A stretch of 64,000 nucleotides of DNA from Flavobacteriaceae bacterium (GCA_024640565.1 JAHEET010000006.1:209967-273966); one strand, 5' to 3'. Positions 9,016 through 17,127 are shown, numbered from the stretch's first letter. A program made the numbers and translations. The notes: generated by a model not told the origin, from the letters alone.

Positions 9016-10200
9016 ATGAAAAAAATGAAAAAATTATCTGTATCCATCTTAGCAACAGCAGCAATTCTATTATCAAGCTGTTCCTTAGATAACGACGATG
9101 AAAACCAAGGTATAATTCCGGGTACCGAAGTTACTTCGCAAAATTTAGCCGGAAATTTAACCACCGATTTAAGATTAACTTCTGGAATTGCACACAACTT
9201 AATTGGAGCACTTTTAGTAAAAGACGGGGCAACTTTAACAATAGACGCTGGAACAAGGATTAATGCTTTGGCAGGAGGAACAGATGTTTATATTTTAGTT
9301 GAAAAAGGGGGTAAAATTATTGCAGATGGTACTGCTGATAATCCAATTGTGTTTACTTCGAATGCAACAAACCCTCAACCTGGAGATTGGGGAGGAATCA
9401 TTGTAAATGGAAAAGCTCCTTTGAGTAGACAAGCAGGCTCTGACAGCAACTCTGCTGCTGAAGTAAATGCAGCAATCTTATATGGTGGTGCTGTTAGTAA
9501 TGACAATTCTGGAATTTTAAATTATGTAAAAATTGAATATACCGGAGCAAGAATAGATGACGAAGCAGAACACAATGGTTTAACTTTAAATGCAGTTGGT
9601 GCAGGAACAGTCGTTTCTAACATCGCAATTTTAAATGGAGATGATGATGGAATTGAGTTTTTTGGAGGAACAGTAGATGCTACAAACATTTTAGTTGTAA
9701 ATGCAAAAGATGATATGTTCGATTTCACCCAAGGTTATGTAGGTACTTGTACCAACTTATATGGAGTGAGAGAAAACGGATATACTGCTGTAACTTCCGA
9801 TCCAAGAGGAATTGAAGCCGATGGAAACCTAGATGGTAATACGCCAACAGACATCGATCAATCACAATTTACAATTGATAAAATCACCATTATTAACAAT
9901 GCAAGTGGTGTGGATATGTCTGACGGAATTAAAGTGAGGCGTGGTGCTACCGCGACAATTACAAATGCATATTTAAGCTTAGGAGCTGGTGCAACCTACT
10001 CTGATCTTGTAGATTTAACAGATGGTAAAGGAGACGGTACCGATGCAATTTCAATTACTGGAAATGCCAATACCGCAAATGGTTTAGACATCACAGATAT
10101 TAAAAACACTACTTCTGGAGGCGCTACTGTAGCTATAACAGCAGCTACAACTGGGGGAGCAGATTCAAGTGTTTTTGCATGGACTGGATATAGTTTCTAA
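9016..10200 (+). CDS. Secreted lipoprotein with beta-helix repeats, partner of the TonB receptor
   Basis: Lipoprotein signal with lipobox LLSSCS, then a low-complexity acidic linker (DNDDEN) and a repetitive body with the spacing of a right-handed parallel beta-helix (ILVEKGGKIIADGTADNPIVFTS in two parts, GDWGGIIVNGKAPLS, YVKIEYTGARIDDEAEHNG, DDGIEFFGGTVDATNI, DDMFDFTQGY). Aspartate-rich turns such as NGDDDGIEFF could bind cations. Similar proteins occur widely in flavobacteria next to a TonB receptor and have no proven function. Two ATGs (9016, 9025) fit the signal peptide; an upstream ATG at 8980 would put a charged tail before it. A strong terminator follows. Likely surface or periplasmic ligand-binding partner of the receptor (inference). 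Confidence 0.75.
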   Translation: MKKMKKLSVSILATAAILLSSCSLDNDDENQGIIPGTEVTSQNLAGNLTTDLRLTSGIAHNLIGALLVKDGATLTIDAGTRINALAGGTDVYILVEKGGKIIADGTADNPIVFTSNATNPQPGDWGGIIVNGKAPLSRQAGSDSNSAAEVNAAILYGGAVSNDNSGILNYVKIEYTGARIDDEAEHNGLTLNAVGAGTVVSNIAILNGDDDGIEFFGGTVDATNILVVNAKDDMFDFTQGYVGTCTNLYGVRENGYTAVTSDPRGIEADGNLDGNTPTDIDQSQFTIDKITIINNASGVDMSDGIKVRRGATATITNAYLSLGAGATYSDLVDLTDGKGDGTDAISITGNANTANGLDITDIKNTTSGGATVAITAATTGGADSSVFAWTGYSF

Positions 10201-10210
10201 TCCTAAAATT

Positions 10211-10260
10211 ATTATTCACAAAAAAAGCAGACTTAAAAGTCTGCTTTTTTTGTGAATAAT
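10211..10260. terminator. Bidirectional terminator, perfect 24-bp inverted repeat
   Basis: Arms of 24 bases (starting ATTATTCACAAAAAAAGCAG) pair perfectly around a two-base AA loop, with T7 on both strands. It separates the convergent beta-helix lipoprotein gene and the small repeat protein gene. Confidence 0.88.
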
Positions 10261-10273
10261 ATTTGTGAAAATA

Positions 10274-10624
10274 TTACCTATTTTGTGCTACACTAAGTTT
10301 TGGTTTCAATAAATTAACACTTACAATCGCATTATCATCATAGTTAATTTCCTTAAGCCCTGCCGTGCTCCAAACAGACCAGGTACCAACTTTTTTTCCT
10401 ACATTATAATGTGCGCGCTGTACAATGTTCCCTTTTTTATCAAAACGAACCCACTCACCCGTTAATTTTTTATCTTTAAAATAACCTTCAACACTTACAG
10501 ATCCATCTTCGTGAAAATAGGTTGCTTTTACTAAATCTCCTTGTGTAGTATATGTGGTTTGGTTATTCTGAGAATATCCAACTAGACTTATGCTAAATAA
10601 TGCAATTAAAATTACTTTTTTCAT
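10274..10624 (-). CDS. Small secreted YwqK/MORN-like repeat protein
   Basis: Signal peptide (residues 1-19, ending GYSQ) followed by about four copies of the YwqK/MORN-variant repeat, for example YFHEDGSVSVEGYFKDKKLTGEWVRF in two overlapping units, then ...KKGNIVQRAHYNVGKKVGTW and the diverged SVWSTAGLKEINYDD. Such repeats form short beta-hairpins. Database names call the family a YwqK-type antitoxin, but no toxin gene is next to this one and the protein is exported, so I do not accept that role here. Function unknown. A TAGATTTG -7 box lies 35 bases upstream. Confidence 0.75.
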   Translation of the reverse strand: MKKVILIALFSISLVGYSQNNQTTYTTQGDLVKATYFHEDGSVSVEGYFKDKKLTGEWVRFDKKGNIVQRAHYNVGKKVGTWSVWSTAGLKEINYDDNAIVSVNLLKPKLSVAQNR

Positions 10625-10658
10625 AAATGTTACTTTTTAAATTCCTATTATTATAAGA

Positions 10659-10666
10659 CAAATCTA
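10659..10666 (-). promoter_or_regulatory. Bacteroidota -7 box for the small repeat protein gene
   Basis: Minus strand TAGATTTG matches TAnnTTTG exactly, 35 bases ahead of the ATG. No clear TTTG -33 element. Confidence 0.5.
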
Positions 10667-10782
10667 GTAAATTAATTACAATTAACCAACATTAAAGTAA
10701 CATTAAATTAACATTGGGAGCTAAAATGCACTTCCGCTCATTCGTAATACGAGTAATCCTTAATTTCATTCGTCAGAATTCT

Positions 10783-11469
10783 TTAAAAAGTAGGTTGTTT
10801 TTTATTTTCAAGAACTACTAGAAAATCTTTTAGATAAAAAGGTTCAAAATAGGCAACGTCTTCAAATTGATATTGTTGAAATTTTTCAAACGAAAGCGTA
10901 GCCATTTCTTTTGCTGATGGAAATTTATCGGCAACAAAAACCGCATTCTTATGCGTCAAAATAGGCTGACACTTCTTTGCACCATCTCCTAAAAAGTATA
11001 CATTTCCTTTTTCTAGATAGTCAGAAAAAGAATGTGTCTCAATAATTTCTGCTTTAATTTCTCGAATCGCTTTATTGTCTGCAGAAAAAACAGCAGCATA
11101 GACTTCCATTCTTCGAGCATCTAACATGGGAACTATTACTCCGTCATGAATAGAAATTGCGTTTGACAAGGAAGTCAACGTATCGATTGAGATCAATGGC
11201 TTATCGATGGCGAAACAAATGCCTTTTGCTGCAGATACACCAATTCGAAGTCCCGTATAAGAACCGGGGCCTTTACTAACGGCCACAGCATCTATTTGAT
11301 GTATTGTGATTTTTGCTTCTTTTAAGGCCGCATTTATAAAAGGATGTAACTTTTCCGCATGGGAATAGTTAAGGTCGTTCAACTCTTTTAAAACAAGTAC
11401 TGCACCATTATTAGCAATGCTTACAGAACAATTTTTAGTTGCTGTTTCAATATTTAAAATTATCGCCAC
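10783..11469 (-). CDS. tsaB: tRNA threonylcarbamoyladenosine biosynthesis protein TsaB
   Basis: Inactive ASKHA-fold paralog of TsaD that acts as its partner in making t6A37 on tRNAs reading ANN codons. ILNIETATKNCSVSIA is the N-terminal strand, and KGPGSYTGLRIGVSAAKGICFA is the hallmark glycine-rich segment (quoted as two overlapping parts: KGPGSYTGLRIGV and GVSAAKGICFA). I place the start at the GTG at 11467-11469 (protein begins VAIILNIET). The frame stays open to 11520, but that extension runs through a terminator hairpin and a TATATTTG promoter box, so it cannot be coding. Length about 228 residues, normal for the family. Confidence 0.92.
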   Translation of the reverse strand: MAIILNIETATKNCSVSIANNGAVLVLKELNDLNYSHAEKLHPFINAALKEAKITIHQIDAVAVSKGPGSYTGLRIGVSAAKGICFAIDKPLISIDTLTSLSNAISIHDGVIVPMLDARRMEVYAAVFSADNKAIREIKAEIIETHSFSDYLEKGNVYFLGDGAKKCQPILTHKNAVFVADKFPSAKEMATLSFEKFQQYQFEDVAYFEPFYLKDFLVVLENKKQPTF

Positions 11470-11485
11470 AATATGAAAATTTTTA

Positions 11486-11493
11486 CAAATATA
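11486..11493 (-). promoter_or_regulatory. -7 box of tsaB
   Basis: Minus strand TATATTTG, a full match to TAnnTTTG, 16 bases before the GTG start of tsaB and just downstream of the terminator of the TolC-family gene. It explains how tsaB is expressed after that terminator. Confidence 0.6.
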
Positions 11494-11500
11494 AAGGTTC

Positions 11501-11531
11501 CAAAAAATAAAACCTCGCAAAATTGCGAGGT
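11501..11531 (-). terminator. Intrinsic terminator after the TolC-family gene
   Basis: ACCTCGCAA / TTGCGAGGT stem with an AA loop, followed on the minus strand by a T-rich tail. It lies 27 bases past the stop codon of the TolC-family gene. Confidence 0.85.
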
Positions 11532-11557
11532 CTTCTGATAGTAAGCATAAAAAGGTG

Positions 11558-12889
11558 TTATTCTAAAACCAATTCATCGGAATAGAATTGTAATATTTTT
11601 GTTTTAAACACATAATCGTATTTTGAACGAATCATGGCGCCTTCAGCATTGACCAATCTGGTTCTGACTTGATCAAAATCGAACAAGGTCATATCTCCAA
11701 AATTATATCGTTGTTGTGAATTTTTAAAGGCTTCTTTTTGTGCGGCTAAAGAAATTTTTGCAGCTTGATAGGATTTAGCTGCGGCCTTTACATCTAAAAA
11801 TGCTTGTTCTATGGTTTGTTTTAACTGGATCTTTTCGTTTTCTAATCGTGTAATAGAGATATCTTTGTTGATCTTCGATTTCGCTACATTGTTTTTAGTT
11901 TGAAAACGATTGAAAATAGGAACACTCACATTAAAACCGATTCCATATTGAAAACGATCGGCAGTTTGTGATATAAAATCATCATTAAAACGAGTAGGCA
12001 AAAGGTTATTAAATTGATGGTAATAGGACGTTCCTGCGCTAAGGCTATAGGTGAGTGTTGGCTTGTAGGCACTTTTTGCAATTTCGATACTTAAATCAGC
12101 ACTTTCAATTGCCAATTTAGCACTTTCAATTTCAGGCCGGTTCAATAATGATTTTTCAAAAACAATCTCTGAATTTGTATACAATAGGTTTTCTGAGGGC
12201 GTCCCCAACTCTATGGGTGCAACATCAAAATTAGCAACTGGAACTTGAAGGGTTTGCGCTAGGTTGAGTAACGCTAAATTCAATACATTCTCCTGTGCAA
12301 CGACACTTTGCAAGTTGGCTGCAGCAGTAGATTGAGTGTTTAAAACCTCCCCTTTTGCAACGGCTCCGGCTTCAAATCTACTTTTAACTGCTTCTATTTG
12401 TTTCACGCTTATTTCATATTGCACATTAGCAACATTTAAATTTTCTTTGGCAAACAACACATTCAGATATCCGTTAACAACAAATAATGAAATGTCATTC
12501 TCTATCTTTTTTAAGTTGTATTCACTAGACAAAACCCCTAATTGTGCTTGTTTATAGGTGTTTGTATTTCGGTAACCATTGAAGATGGTCCCAGAACTTC
12601 TTAAACTAAAAGAGCCATTAAAATTGTTTGTATTTGTTAAAACACCATTCCGGTCTGGCGATAATCCTGAATTGAAATTACCACTTGATCCACCAGTCAC
12701 ATTTGGTAAAAAATTACCATTGGCAATCGCAACATCTTTTATTGCTAATTTTAAATTAAGCTTGCTTTGTTGAACAGAAATGTTTTTTTCTAAAGCTTGG
12801 TCTACACATTCCTTGAGCGTCCATTTCTTTTGAGAAAAACTTGCCAATGATGTGAGTACAGCAACTGCGAGTATAAATTTAGTTTTCAA
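11558..12889 (-). CDS. TolC-family outer-membrane channel protein
   Basis: Outer-membrane efflux or secretion channel (OEP family). Signal peptide (residues 1-19, ending ASFSQ), then two helical OEP repeats of roughly 200 residues each, rich in Ala, Gln and Lys, with the typical start KKWTLKECVDQALEKNIS and late segments PIFNRFQTKNNV and NFGDMTLFDFDQVRTRL. The length (443) is normal. No membrane-fusion protein or pump gene adjoins it, so it may work with a pump encoded elsewhere. A terminator follows directly. Confidence 0.9.
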   Translation of the reverse strand: MKTKFILAVAVLTSLASFSQKKWTLKECVDQALEKNISVQQSKLNLKLAIKDVAIANGNFLPNVTGGSSGNFNSGLSPDRNGVLTNTNNFNGSFSLRSSGTIFNGYRNTNTYKQAQLGVLSSEYNLKKIENDISLFVVNGYLNVLFAKENLNVANVQYEISVKQIEAVKSRFEAGAVAKGEVLNTQSTAAANLQSVVAQENVLNLALLNLAQTLQVPVANFDVAPIELGTPSENLLYTNSEIVFEKSLLNRPEIESAKLAIESADLSIEIAKSAYKPTLTYSLSAGTSYYHQFNNLLPTRFNDDFISQTADRFQYGIGFNVSVPIFNRFQTKNNVAKSKINKDISITRLENEKIQLKQTIEQAFLDVKAAAKSYQAAKISLAAQKEAFKNSQQRYNFGDMTLFDFDQVRTRLVNAEGAMIRSKYDYVFKTKILQFYSDELVLE

Positions 12890-13008
12890 TAGGTATCTTT
12901 TTAATAAGGATGATTGTTTTTGTAATCGTAAAAAGAATGACTTCTTACCTGTTTTAGTAGGACGATTAAAAGTAAAATATGTTACAGAGTTACAGGCTTT
13001 TGAAAATG

Positions 13009-13227
13009 TTAATGTTTTGCATTCTTCTTATATCGATACAAGGTATAGAACAATCCACCAATTAAGAGGTATGGAAAAACCATTAGATAGGTAATTCCAT
13101 TGTTTACCCCTTCTGCCATAGAGATGTCTCCATTTTCTACTACTGCTTTACACATGGCGCATTGAGCATTGGAAATAATGGTCGTAAAAACAACTAAAAG
13201 CGTAAGTGCAATTTTTTTATTGAACAT
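13009..13227 (-). CDS. Small membrane protein of the cytochrome oxidase cluster
   Basis: 72-residue protein with a signal or first membrane segment (residues 6-20, ending SNAQ), a CAMC motif at about residues 22-25, and a second hydrophobic segment (about 48-63) before a basic tail. The gene overlaps the DUF420 gene by 11 bases and ends the oxidase accessory operon. Small CxxC proteins of this kind commonly close this gene order in Flavobacteria. A role in copper delivery or disulfide handling for the oxidase would fit the CxxC and the context, but is inference. Confidence 0.65.
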   Translation of the reverse strand: MFNKKIALTLLVVFTTIISNAQCAMCKAVVENGDISMAEGVNNGITYLMVFPYLLIGGLFYTLYRYKKNAKH

Positions 13228-13792
13228 AATAAGGAGCTATCATTCTATAAACAATTACACCTGTTATGGCAACATACAGCCAAAGTGGAAAGGTAATTTT
13301 TGCAATCTTTTTATGTGCTGGAAAATCAGTTAATTTTGCACGCAAGTAAGTCGTTAAAACAAAAGGGATGACTACGATTGACAAGGCGATATGTGTAATT
13401 AAAATAAAATAGTAGAATGGAAATGCTTTTAGTTTTGTTAGCAAATCATAATCTGCTGCTGCTGCACCCCCATAACTCGTGGAATTCGAGGTCATATGAT
13501 AGGCTACATACATCACTAAAAACAACAGTGAACAAAAAATTGCAAAAGTATTTAACCGCTCGTGCAATTTTCGATTTCCTTTTTTGATGGCAATGACGGC
13601 GGCAACCAAGACAATCGCTGTTATTGCGTTTATAGTCGCATAAATGGGCGGCAAAAAAGTAAGTGGTTCTACGTCGAAACCTAATTTTTGTAAATTGATT
13701 CCAAACAATGCGGCTACAGCTAGCGGAATGACAATAGAGAGTGCCAAAATTATGCGCTTGTACTTTTTTTCTTGTGCTAGATTCTTATTCAT
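13217..13792 (-). CDS. DUF420 integral membrane protein
   Basis: 191 residues with about five membrane segments (near 14-31, 44-64, 80-98, 126-148 and 166-184). Matches the DUF420 family (YozB-like), which is regularly encoded with SCO and cytochrome c oxidase genes and whose biochemical role is not settled; some members are linked to oxidase assembly. It contains histidines in membrane segments (LHERLN, YHMTS, ITHIALS) that could bind metal or heme. It overlaps SCO by 8 bases at its start and the CAMC protein by 11 at its end, a translationally coupled trio. Confidence 0.82.
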   Translation of the reverse strand: MNKNLAQEKKYKRIILALSIVIPLAVAALFGINLQKLGFDVEPLTFLPPIYATINAITAIVLVAAVIAIKKGNRKLHERLNTFAIFCSLLFLVMYVAYHMTSNSTSYGGAAAADYDLLTKLKAFPFYYFILITHIALSIVVIPFVLTTYLRAKLTDFPAHKKIAKITFPLWLYVAITGVIVYRMIAPYYVQ

Positions 13793-14429
13793 TTAATAAA
13801 ATTTTAATATCTTCTTTTAATTCTTTAATCTGATCGGGAAAGCTGTGCTCCTCCAAAGCTCTATAAAACTTGATCGGATTGCCATAGGCATCTTTTCTTG
13901 AGCGAATATTTCCTTCTTTGTCCACTAGGGCAAACAAGCCCGAATGTTCAAATCCGCCGTGAGCGGCAGCTCCTTTTCCAGTGTATAAGGTGAAACCTTT
14001 GTTTGATAATTGGGAAACAACATCATAGGGTTTGCCTGTTAGTAAATGCCAATTCCTATGAGTAATCTCATTCTGTTTTGCATAGGTTTTAAGCACTTTT
14101 GGGGTGTCAATATCGGGTGTAATGGATATGGAAGCAATCCCAAAGTCTGGGTTTCCAAAAAATTCATCTTGAAGCAACAACATTTTTTTTGTCATCAACG
14201 GACAAATTGTTGGACAAGTGGAAAAGAAAAACTCAACTACATACACTTTACCTGCATAGGTTTTGTTGTTTATTTTTTCCCCTTCTTGGTTTATAAATTC
14301 AAAAGCAGGTACTTTTTCAAAAGTATGCAAATCGGACTTCTCAAATCGTGACTCAATGTTTCGAATCACGTAGATCCCAAATAGTAGGATAACAAATGCA
14401 ACACCGATATAAGAATATTTTTTATTCAT
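13785..14429 (-). CDS. SCO1/SenC family copper chaperone for cytochrome c oxidase
   Basis: Membrane-anchored thioredoxin-fold protein that delivers copper to, or reduces the cysteines of, the CuA site of oxidase subunit II. N-terminal membrane anchor (about residues 8-24), then the metal site FFFSTCPTICPLMTKKM with the CxxxC pair near residues 76-80, and the conserved distal histidine in AAHGGFEHSGLFALVDKEG. Length is typical. It begins 2 bases after the stop codon of the preceding SCO-like gene, so both are probably made from one transcript. Confidence 0.93.
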   Translation of the reverse strand: MNKKYSYIGVAFVILLFGIYVIRNIESRFEKSDLHTFEKVPAFEFINQEGEKINNKTYAGKVYVVEFFFSTCPTICPLMTKKMLLLQDEFFGNPDFGIASISITPDIDTPKVLKTYAKQNEITHRNWHLLTGKPYDVVSQLSNKGFTLYTGKGAAAHGGFEHSGLFALVDKEGNIRSRKDAYGNPIKFYRALEEHSFPDQIKELKEDIKILLNE

Positions 14430-14431
14430 AA

Positions 14432-15079
14432 TTACTTTTCCTTTCTATCTGCTTTTTTCCGGTCTTTAAAAGCAGCATAATACTCATAATAAAGGACGCT
14501 AACATCGTCTTTCATAGGTCCTTTTAAATCAGATACTGATCTCATATCATATCCAATAAATTTCCTGTTTGGATTTTTTAAGTCATCTGTTCTTCCTCTA
14601 AGGCTTCCTTTTTTATCGATTATAAAAGCATCATTCGAAGAGAGGTTCAAGAGTTGGGTGTTGTTTTTAAAACTGGCATAAAAAGCATTTATTTTTGCTT
14701 CCGAACCTGTTAGAAATTTCCACTTATCCATATCTGTAAATGCACCAATCTCCTCTTTAAGAATTTGTACTTCTTTTTCTTTTCCTTTTGGGGCAATCGC
14801 AATAATTTGAAACTTTTTATGGTCAATAAATTTTTTGTACACTTTCTCATTCAAATTAAACAATCCTCCTTTAATTTTATTCAAATCATTTCCCAAAAAA
14901 CAAATTATAGATACTTTGTCCTGAAGTGTTTCCGTAGAATCAATACTAGAAATATCAATGACATTTTTATTTACTACTGGCAATTTATTGAAACCATTTA
15001 TTCCTGTAGAAAGCAATAAGAAAGCGATCAACGGGAATATAAAAAGTAAAAAAAGTACAACTCTTTTTTTTGTAATCAT
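14432..15079 (-). CDS. SCO-like membrane protein without the metal-binding cysteines
   Basis: About 215 residues. N-terminal membrane segment (VVLFLLFIFPLIAFLLL) followed by a soluble domain whose layout resembles SCO/thioredoxin proteins: a strand KVSIICFLG where SCO has its CxxxC, KFQIIAIAPKG, MDKWKFLTGSEAKINAFYASF (compare NWHLLTGKPYDVVSQLS in the SCO gene) and DAFIIDKKGSLRGRTD. Only one cysteine is present, so copper binding of the SCO type is not possible. I chose the ATG at 15077-15079; the longer frame to 15121 would be translated from a terminator hairpin. It sits between the subunit IV gene and SCO. Probable oxidase assembly or structural factor (inference). Confidence 0.7.
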   Translation of the reverse strand: MITKKRVVLFLLFIFPLIAFLLLSTGINGFNKLPVVNKNVIDISSIDSTETLQDKVSIICFLGNDLNKIKGGLFNLNEKVYKKFIDHKKFQIIAIAPKGKEKEVQILKEEIGAFTDMDKWKFLTGSEAKINAFYASFKNNTQLLNLSSNDAFIIDKKGSLRGRTDDLKNPNRKFIGYDMRSVSDLKGPMKDDVSVLYYEYYAAFKDRKKADRKEK

Positions 15080-15098
15080 GATGTGTAACATTTTTTGC

Positions 15099-15130
15099 AA
15101 AAAAAAAAAAGTGGTTATCAAAAACCACCT
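15099..15130 (-). terminator. Intrinsic terminator after the oxidase subunit IV gene
   Basis: GTGGTT / AACCAC stem followed on the minus strand by a run of twelve T. It may be partial, because SCO-like, SCO and DUF420 genes continue downstream with no obvious promoter of their own. Confidence 0.7.
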
Positions 15131-15139
15131 TTTATTTTA

Positions 15140-15481
15140 TTACCATTTTACAAGTGGTCCTAATGTATCGTAGATATATCCACCTTCTATTAGTAACAAG
15201 GTTACTAGGAAGCAGATTAGGAAAACGGGTGTCCAAACTATGGCGCGTCTAAACCATGTTTTTTCCCCTTCCAAATGCATAAAAGACCAAGCAATAAAGT
15301 AGGCTTTTAGAAGTGTTAGTATTATAAAAATCCAGTTTAACCAGCTTGTTCCTAAAAAGTTTGACAAGTATAAAGAATCTGGTTTTAAAATTCCTAACCA
15401 AACTTCAACGCCAGTTATAACCGTTAAAATGATTAGTACTATCCAAATTTTCTTTGTATTTGATTCGTGTGCGTGTCCCAT
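15140..15481 (-). CDS. Cytochrome c oxidase subunit IV family protein
   Basis: 113-residue membrane protein with three hydrophobic segments (about 11-29, 44-66 and 79-101), the layout of bacterial subunit IV (CyoD/CtaF-like, COX4_pro). MGHAHESNTKKIWIVLIILT and FMHLEGEKTWFRR are typical landmarks. It is a small structural subunit of the heme-copper oxidase in the inner membrane. It follows the long subunit III gene by 19 bases. Confidence 0.85.
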   Translation of the reverse strand: MGHAHESNTKKIWIVLIILTVITGVEVWLGILKPDSLYLSNFLGTSWLNWIFIILTLLKAYFIAWSFMHLEGEKTWFRRAIVWTPVFLICFLVTLLLIEGGYIYDTLGPLVKW

Positions 15482-15500
15482 TTTATATTCTTTTTTTAAT

Positions 15501-16481
15501 TTAAACTAAGTAGAAGAATGTGAATACGAATACCCAAACTAGATCTACAAAGTGCCAATACAATCCTACCTTTTCTACCATTTCATAGTGCCCTCTTTTT
15601 TCATAGGTACCAAGAATTACGTTAAAGAAAATAATAATATTGATTAAAATTCCTGTAATTACGTGGAAACCATGGAAACCCGTAATGAAAAAGAAAAAGT
15701 CTGCAAAGATGGTATTCCCATATTCATTCACTTCTAGGTTTGCACCTTCTACAACCAATTTTGTTTTTGCCAATTGTACACTCCCTTCTTCTCTAGATAA
15801 GATTGTTTTTTTCTTTTGACCTGTTATCAATTCTGTTCTTATTTGAACTTCTGGATGTGCGTTATAAGAAGCAATAATTTGCGCTATGGAGTAGGTTGCT
15901 ATGGTTGGTTCTTCTACAAACCACAATCCATTCTTTTTTGTATGCTGCTCTCTACCATCTAATCTTTCTGTAGTTACAAAGTCTGCCAAGGCAATTTGTT
16001 TTCCATCTTGGTTTACAAATTGTAAGATTTTTCCTTCAGTTGTTTTTACAGCTCCGTAAGAACCCTTGATAAAAGTATTCCATTCCCAAGCTTGAGAACC
16101 AACAAAAATAATTCCAAAAACAATTGTAGCAAACATGTACCATGCTACTTTGTTTTTCTGCATTTTATGACCCGCATCTACAGCCAATACCATAGTTACA
16201 GAGGAGACAATTAGGATGAATGTCATTATTGCAACATAAATCATTGGATACTCTCCATGTACAAAAGGAACGTGCGTAAAAACTTCATCGGCAATTGGCC
16301 AGGAATCGATAAATTTAAAACGAGTTAAACCGTACGCTGCTAAAAACCCTGAAAAAGTTAATGCATCTGAAACGATAAAAAACCACATCATCATTTTACC
16401 GTAGCTTGCGCCAAATGGTTTTATACCACCTCCACTCCAGGTTTCTTTTTTGTTAGAAGATACCGCTGAATTTGATTTCAT
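15501..16481 (-). CDS. Cytochrome c oxidase subunit III, long form
   Basis: Subunit III of the heme-copper oxidase (COX3 family), inner membrane. Hydrophobic segments and the GSQAWEW and FFFITGFHGFHVITGI signatures are clear, and the C-terminus WHFVDLVWVFVFTFFYL is classical. A hydrophilic stretch of about 110 residues (roughly 137-245) interrupts the membrane core after GSQAWEWNTFIKGS; it makes this copy 326 residues instead of about 200. It is followed by subunit IV and preceded by a short subunit III gene. The catalytic subunits I and II are not in the window. Confidence 0.92.
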   Translation of the reverse strand: MKSNSAVSSNKKETWSGGGIKPFGASYGKMMMWFFIVSDALTFSGFLAAYGLTRFKFIDSWPIADEVFTHVPFVHGEYPMIYVAIMTFILIVSSVTMVLAVDAGHKMQKNKVAWYMFATIVFGIIFVGSQAWEWNTFIKGSYGAVKTTEGKILQFVNQDGKQIALADFVTTERLDGREQHTKKNGLWFVEEPTIATYSIAQIIASYNAHPEVQIRTELITGQKKKTILSREEGSVQLAKTKLVVEGANLEVNEYGNTIFADFFFFITGFHGFHVITGILINIIIFFNVILGTYEKRGHYEMVEKVGLYWHFVDLVWVFVFTFFYLV

Positions 16482-16535
16482 AAATTATTCTATTAAATAG
16501 TTCTTTAATTGTTCGGCGAAATTAATCATTTTTCA

Positions 16536-17123
16536 TCACTTAATAAAAGAGAAAAAGAAAAATAGATAAATCCATAATATATCCACAAAATGCCAGAAGA
16601 TTGCGCCTAGTTCAAACCCCAGCAAATCATTTGATTTGTATTTATATTTAAAATGATTATAAATAACAACCAAAAGTACAATCACCCCAGCCAGAAGGTG
16701 TAAAACATGTAAAAATGTAATCCCAATTATAAATGATGTTGATACAGTACTTTCAGGACCTGTAAAAAATAATCCGATACTTTTCAATTGATTGAAACCA
16801 ACATATTGCTGCCAAATAAAACCAACACCCAATAAAAAAGTGAGTGCCACCAAAACTAACGACAGTTGTCTTTTGTTGGTTTTTATAAAATATTGAGACA
16901 ATTGTAACGTAAGACTACTCAATACAATTAAAAAGGTACTGACATAAAATGCTTGTGGTAGCTCAAATGAAACCCAATCATCTCTTCGCATACTAATTAC
17001 ATATGCACTTGTAAGTCCTGCAAAAAACATAACCATACTGATCATCGAAACCCACAACATCGGTTTTGCCGCTTTTCTTCTAGCAACCTGTAATTCTTCC
17101 TGTAATTTTTCTTCTGTTATCAT
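16536..17123 (-). CDS. Cytochrome c oxidase subunit III, short form
   Basis: Second COX3-family gene, 195 residues with five membrane segments. Landmarks are AKPMLWVSMISMVMFFAGLT, GITFLHVLHLLAGVIVLLVV (HxxHLLxG, compare GFHGFHVITG in the long form) and IFWHFVDILWIYLFFFF. It has no hydrophilic insertion. It lies 4 bases after the ctaB stop codon and 54 bases before the long form. Tandem long and short subunit III genes are usual in Flavobacteria; which complex each joins cannot be read from the sequence. Confidence 0.9.
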   Translation of the reverse strand: MITEEKLQEELQVARRKAAKPMLWVSMISMVMFFAGLTSAYVISMRRDDWVSFELPQAFYVSTFLIVLSSLTLQLSQYFIKTNKRQLSLVLVALTFLLGVGFIWQQYVGFNQLKSIGLFFTGPESTVSTSFIIGITFLHVLHLLAGVIVLLVVIYNHFKYKYKSNDLLGFELGAIFWHFVDILWIYLFFFFSFIK

Positions 17124-17127
17124 TTTT

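Noticed and set aside
10274..10624. YwqK-type antitoxin of a toxin-antitoxin system
   Set aside because: The protein has a signal peptide and no toxin gene is adjacent; the name reflects a repeat family only.
12852..13094. 80-codon open frame between the TolC-family gene and the CAMC protein gene
   Set aside because: It overlaps the starts and ends of two minus-strand genes and has no start signal or family features.
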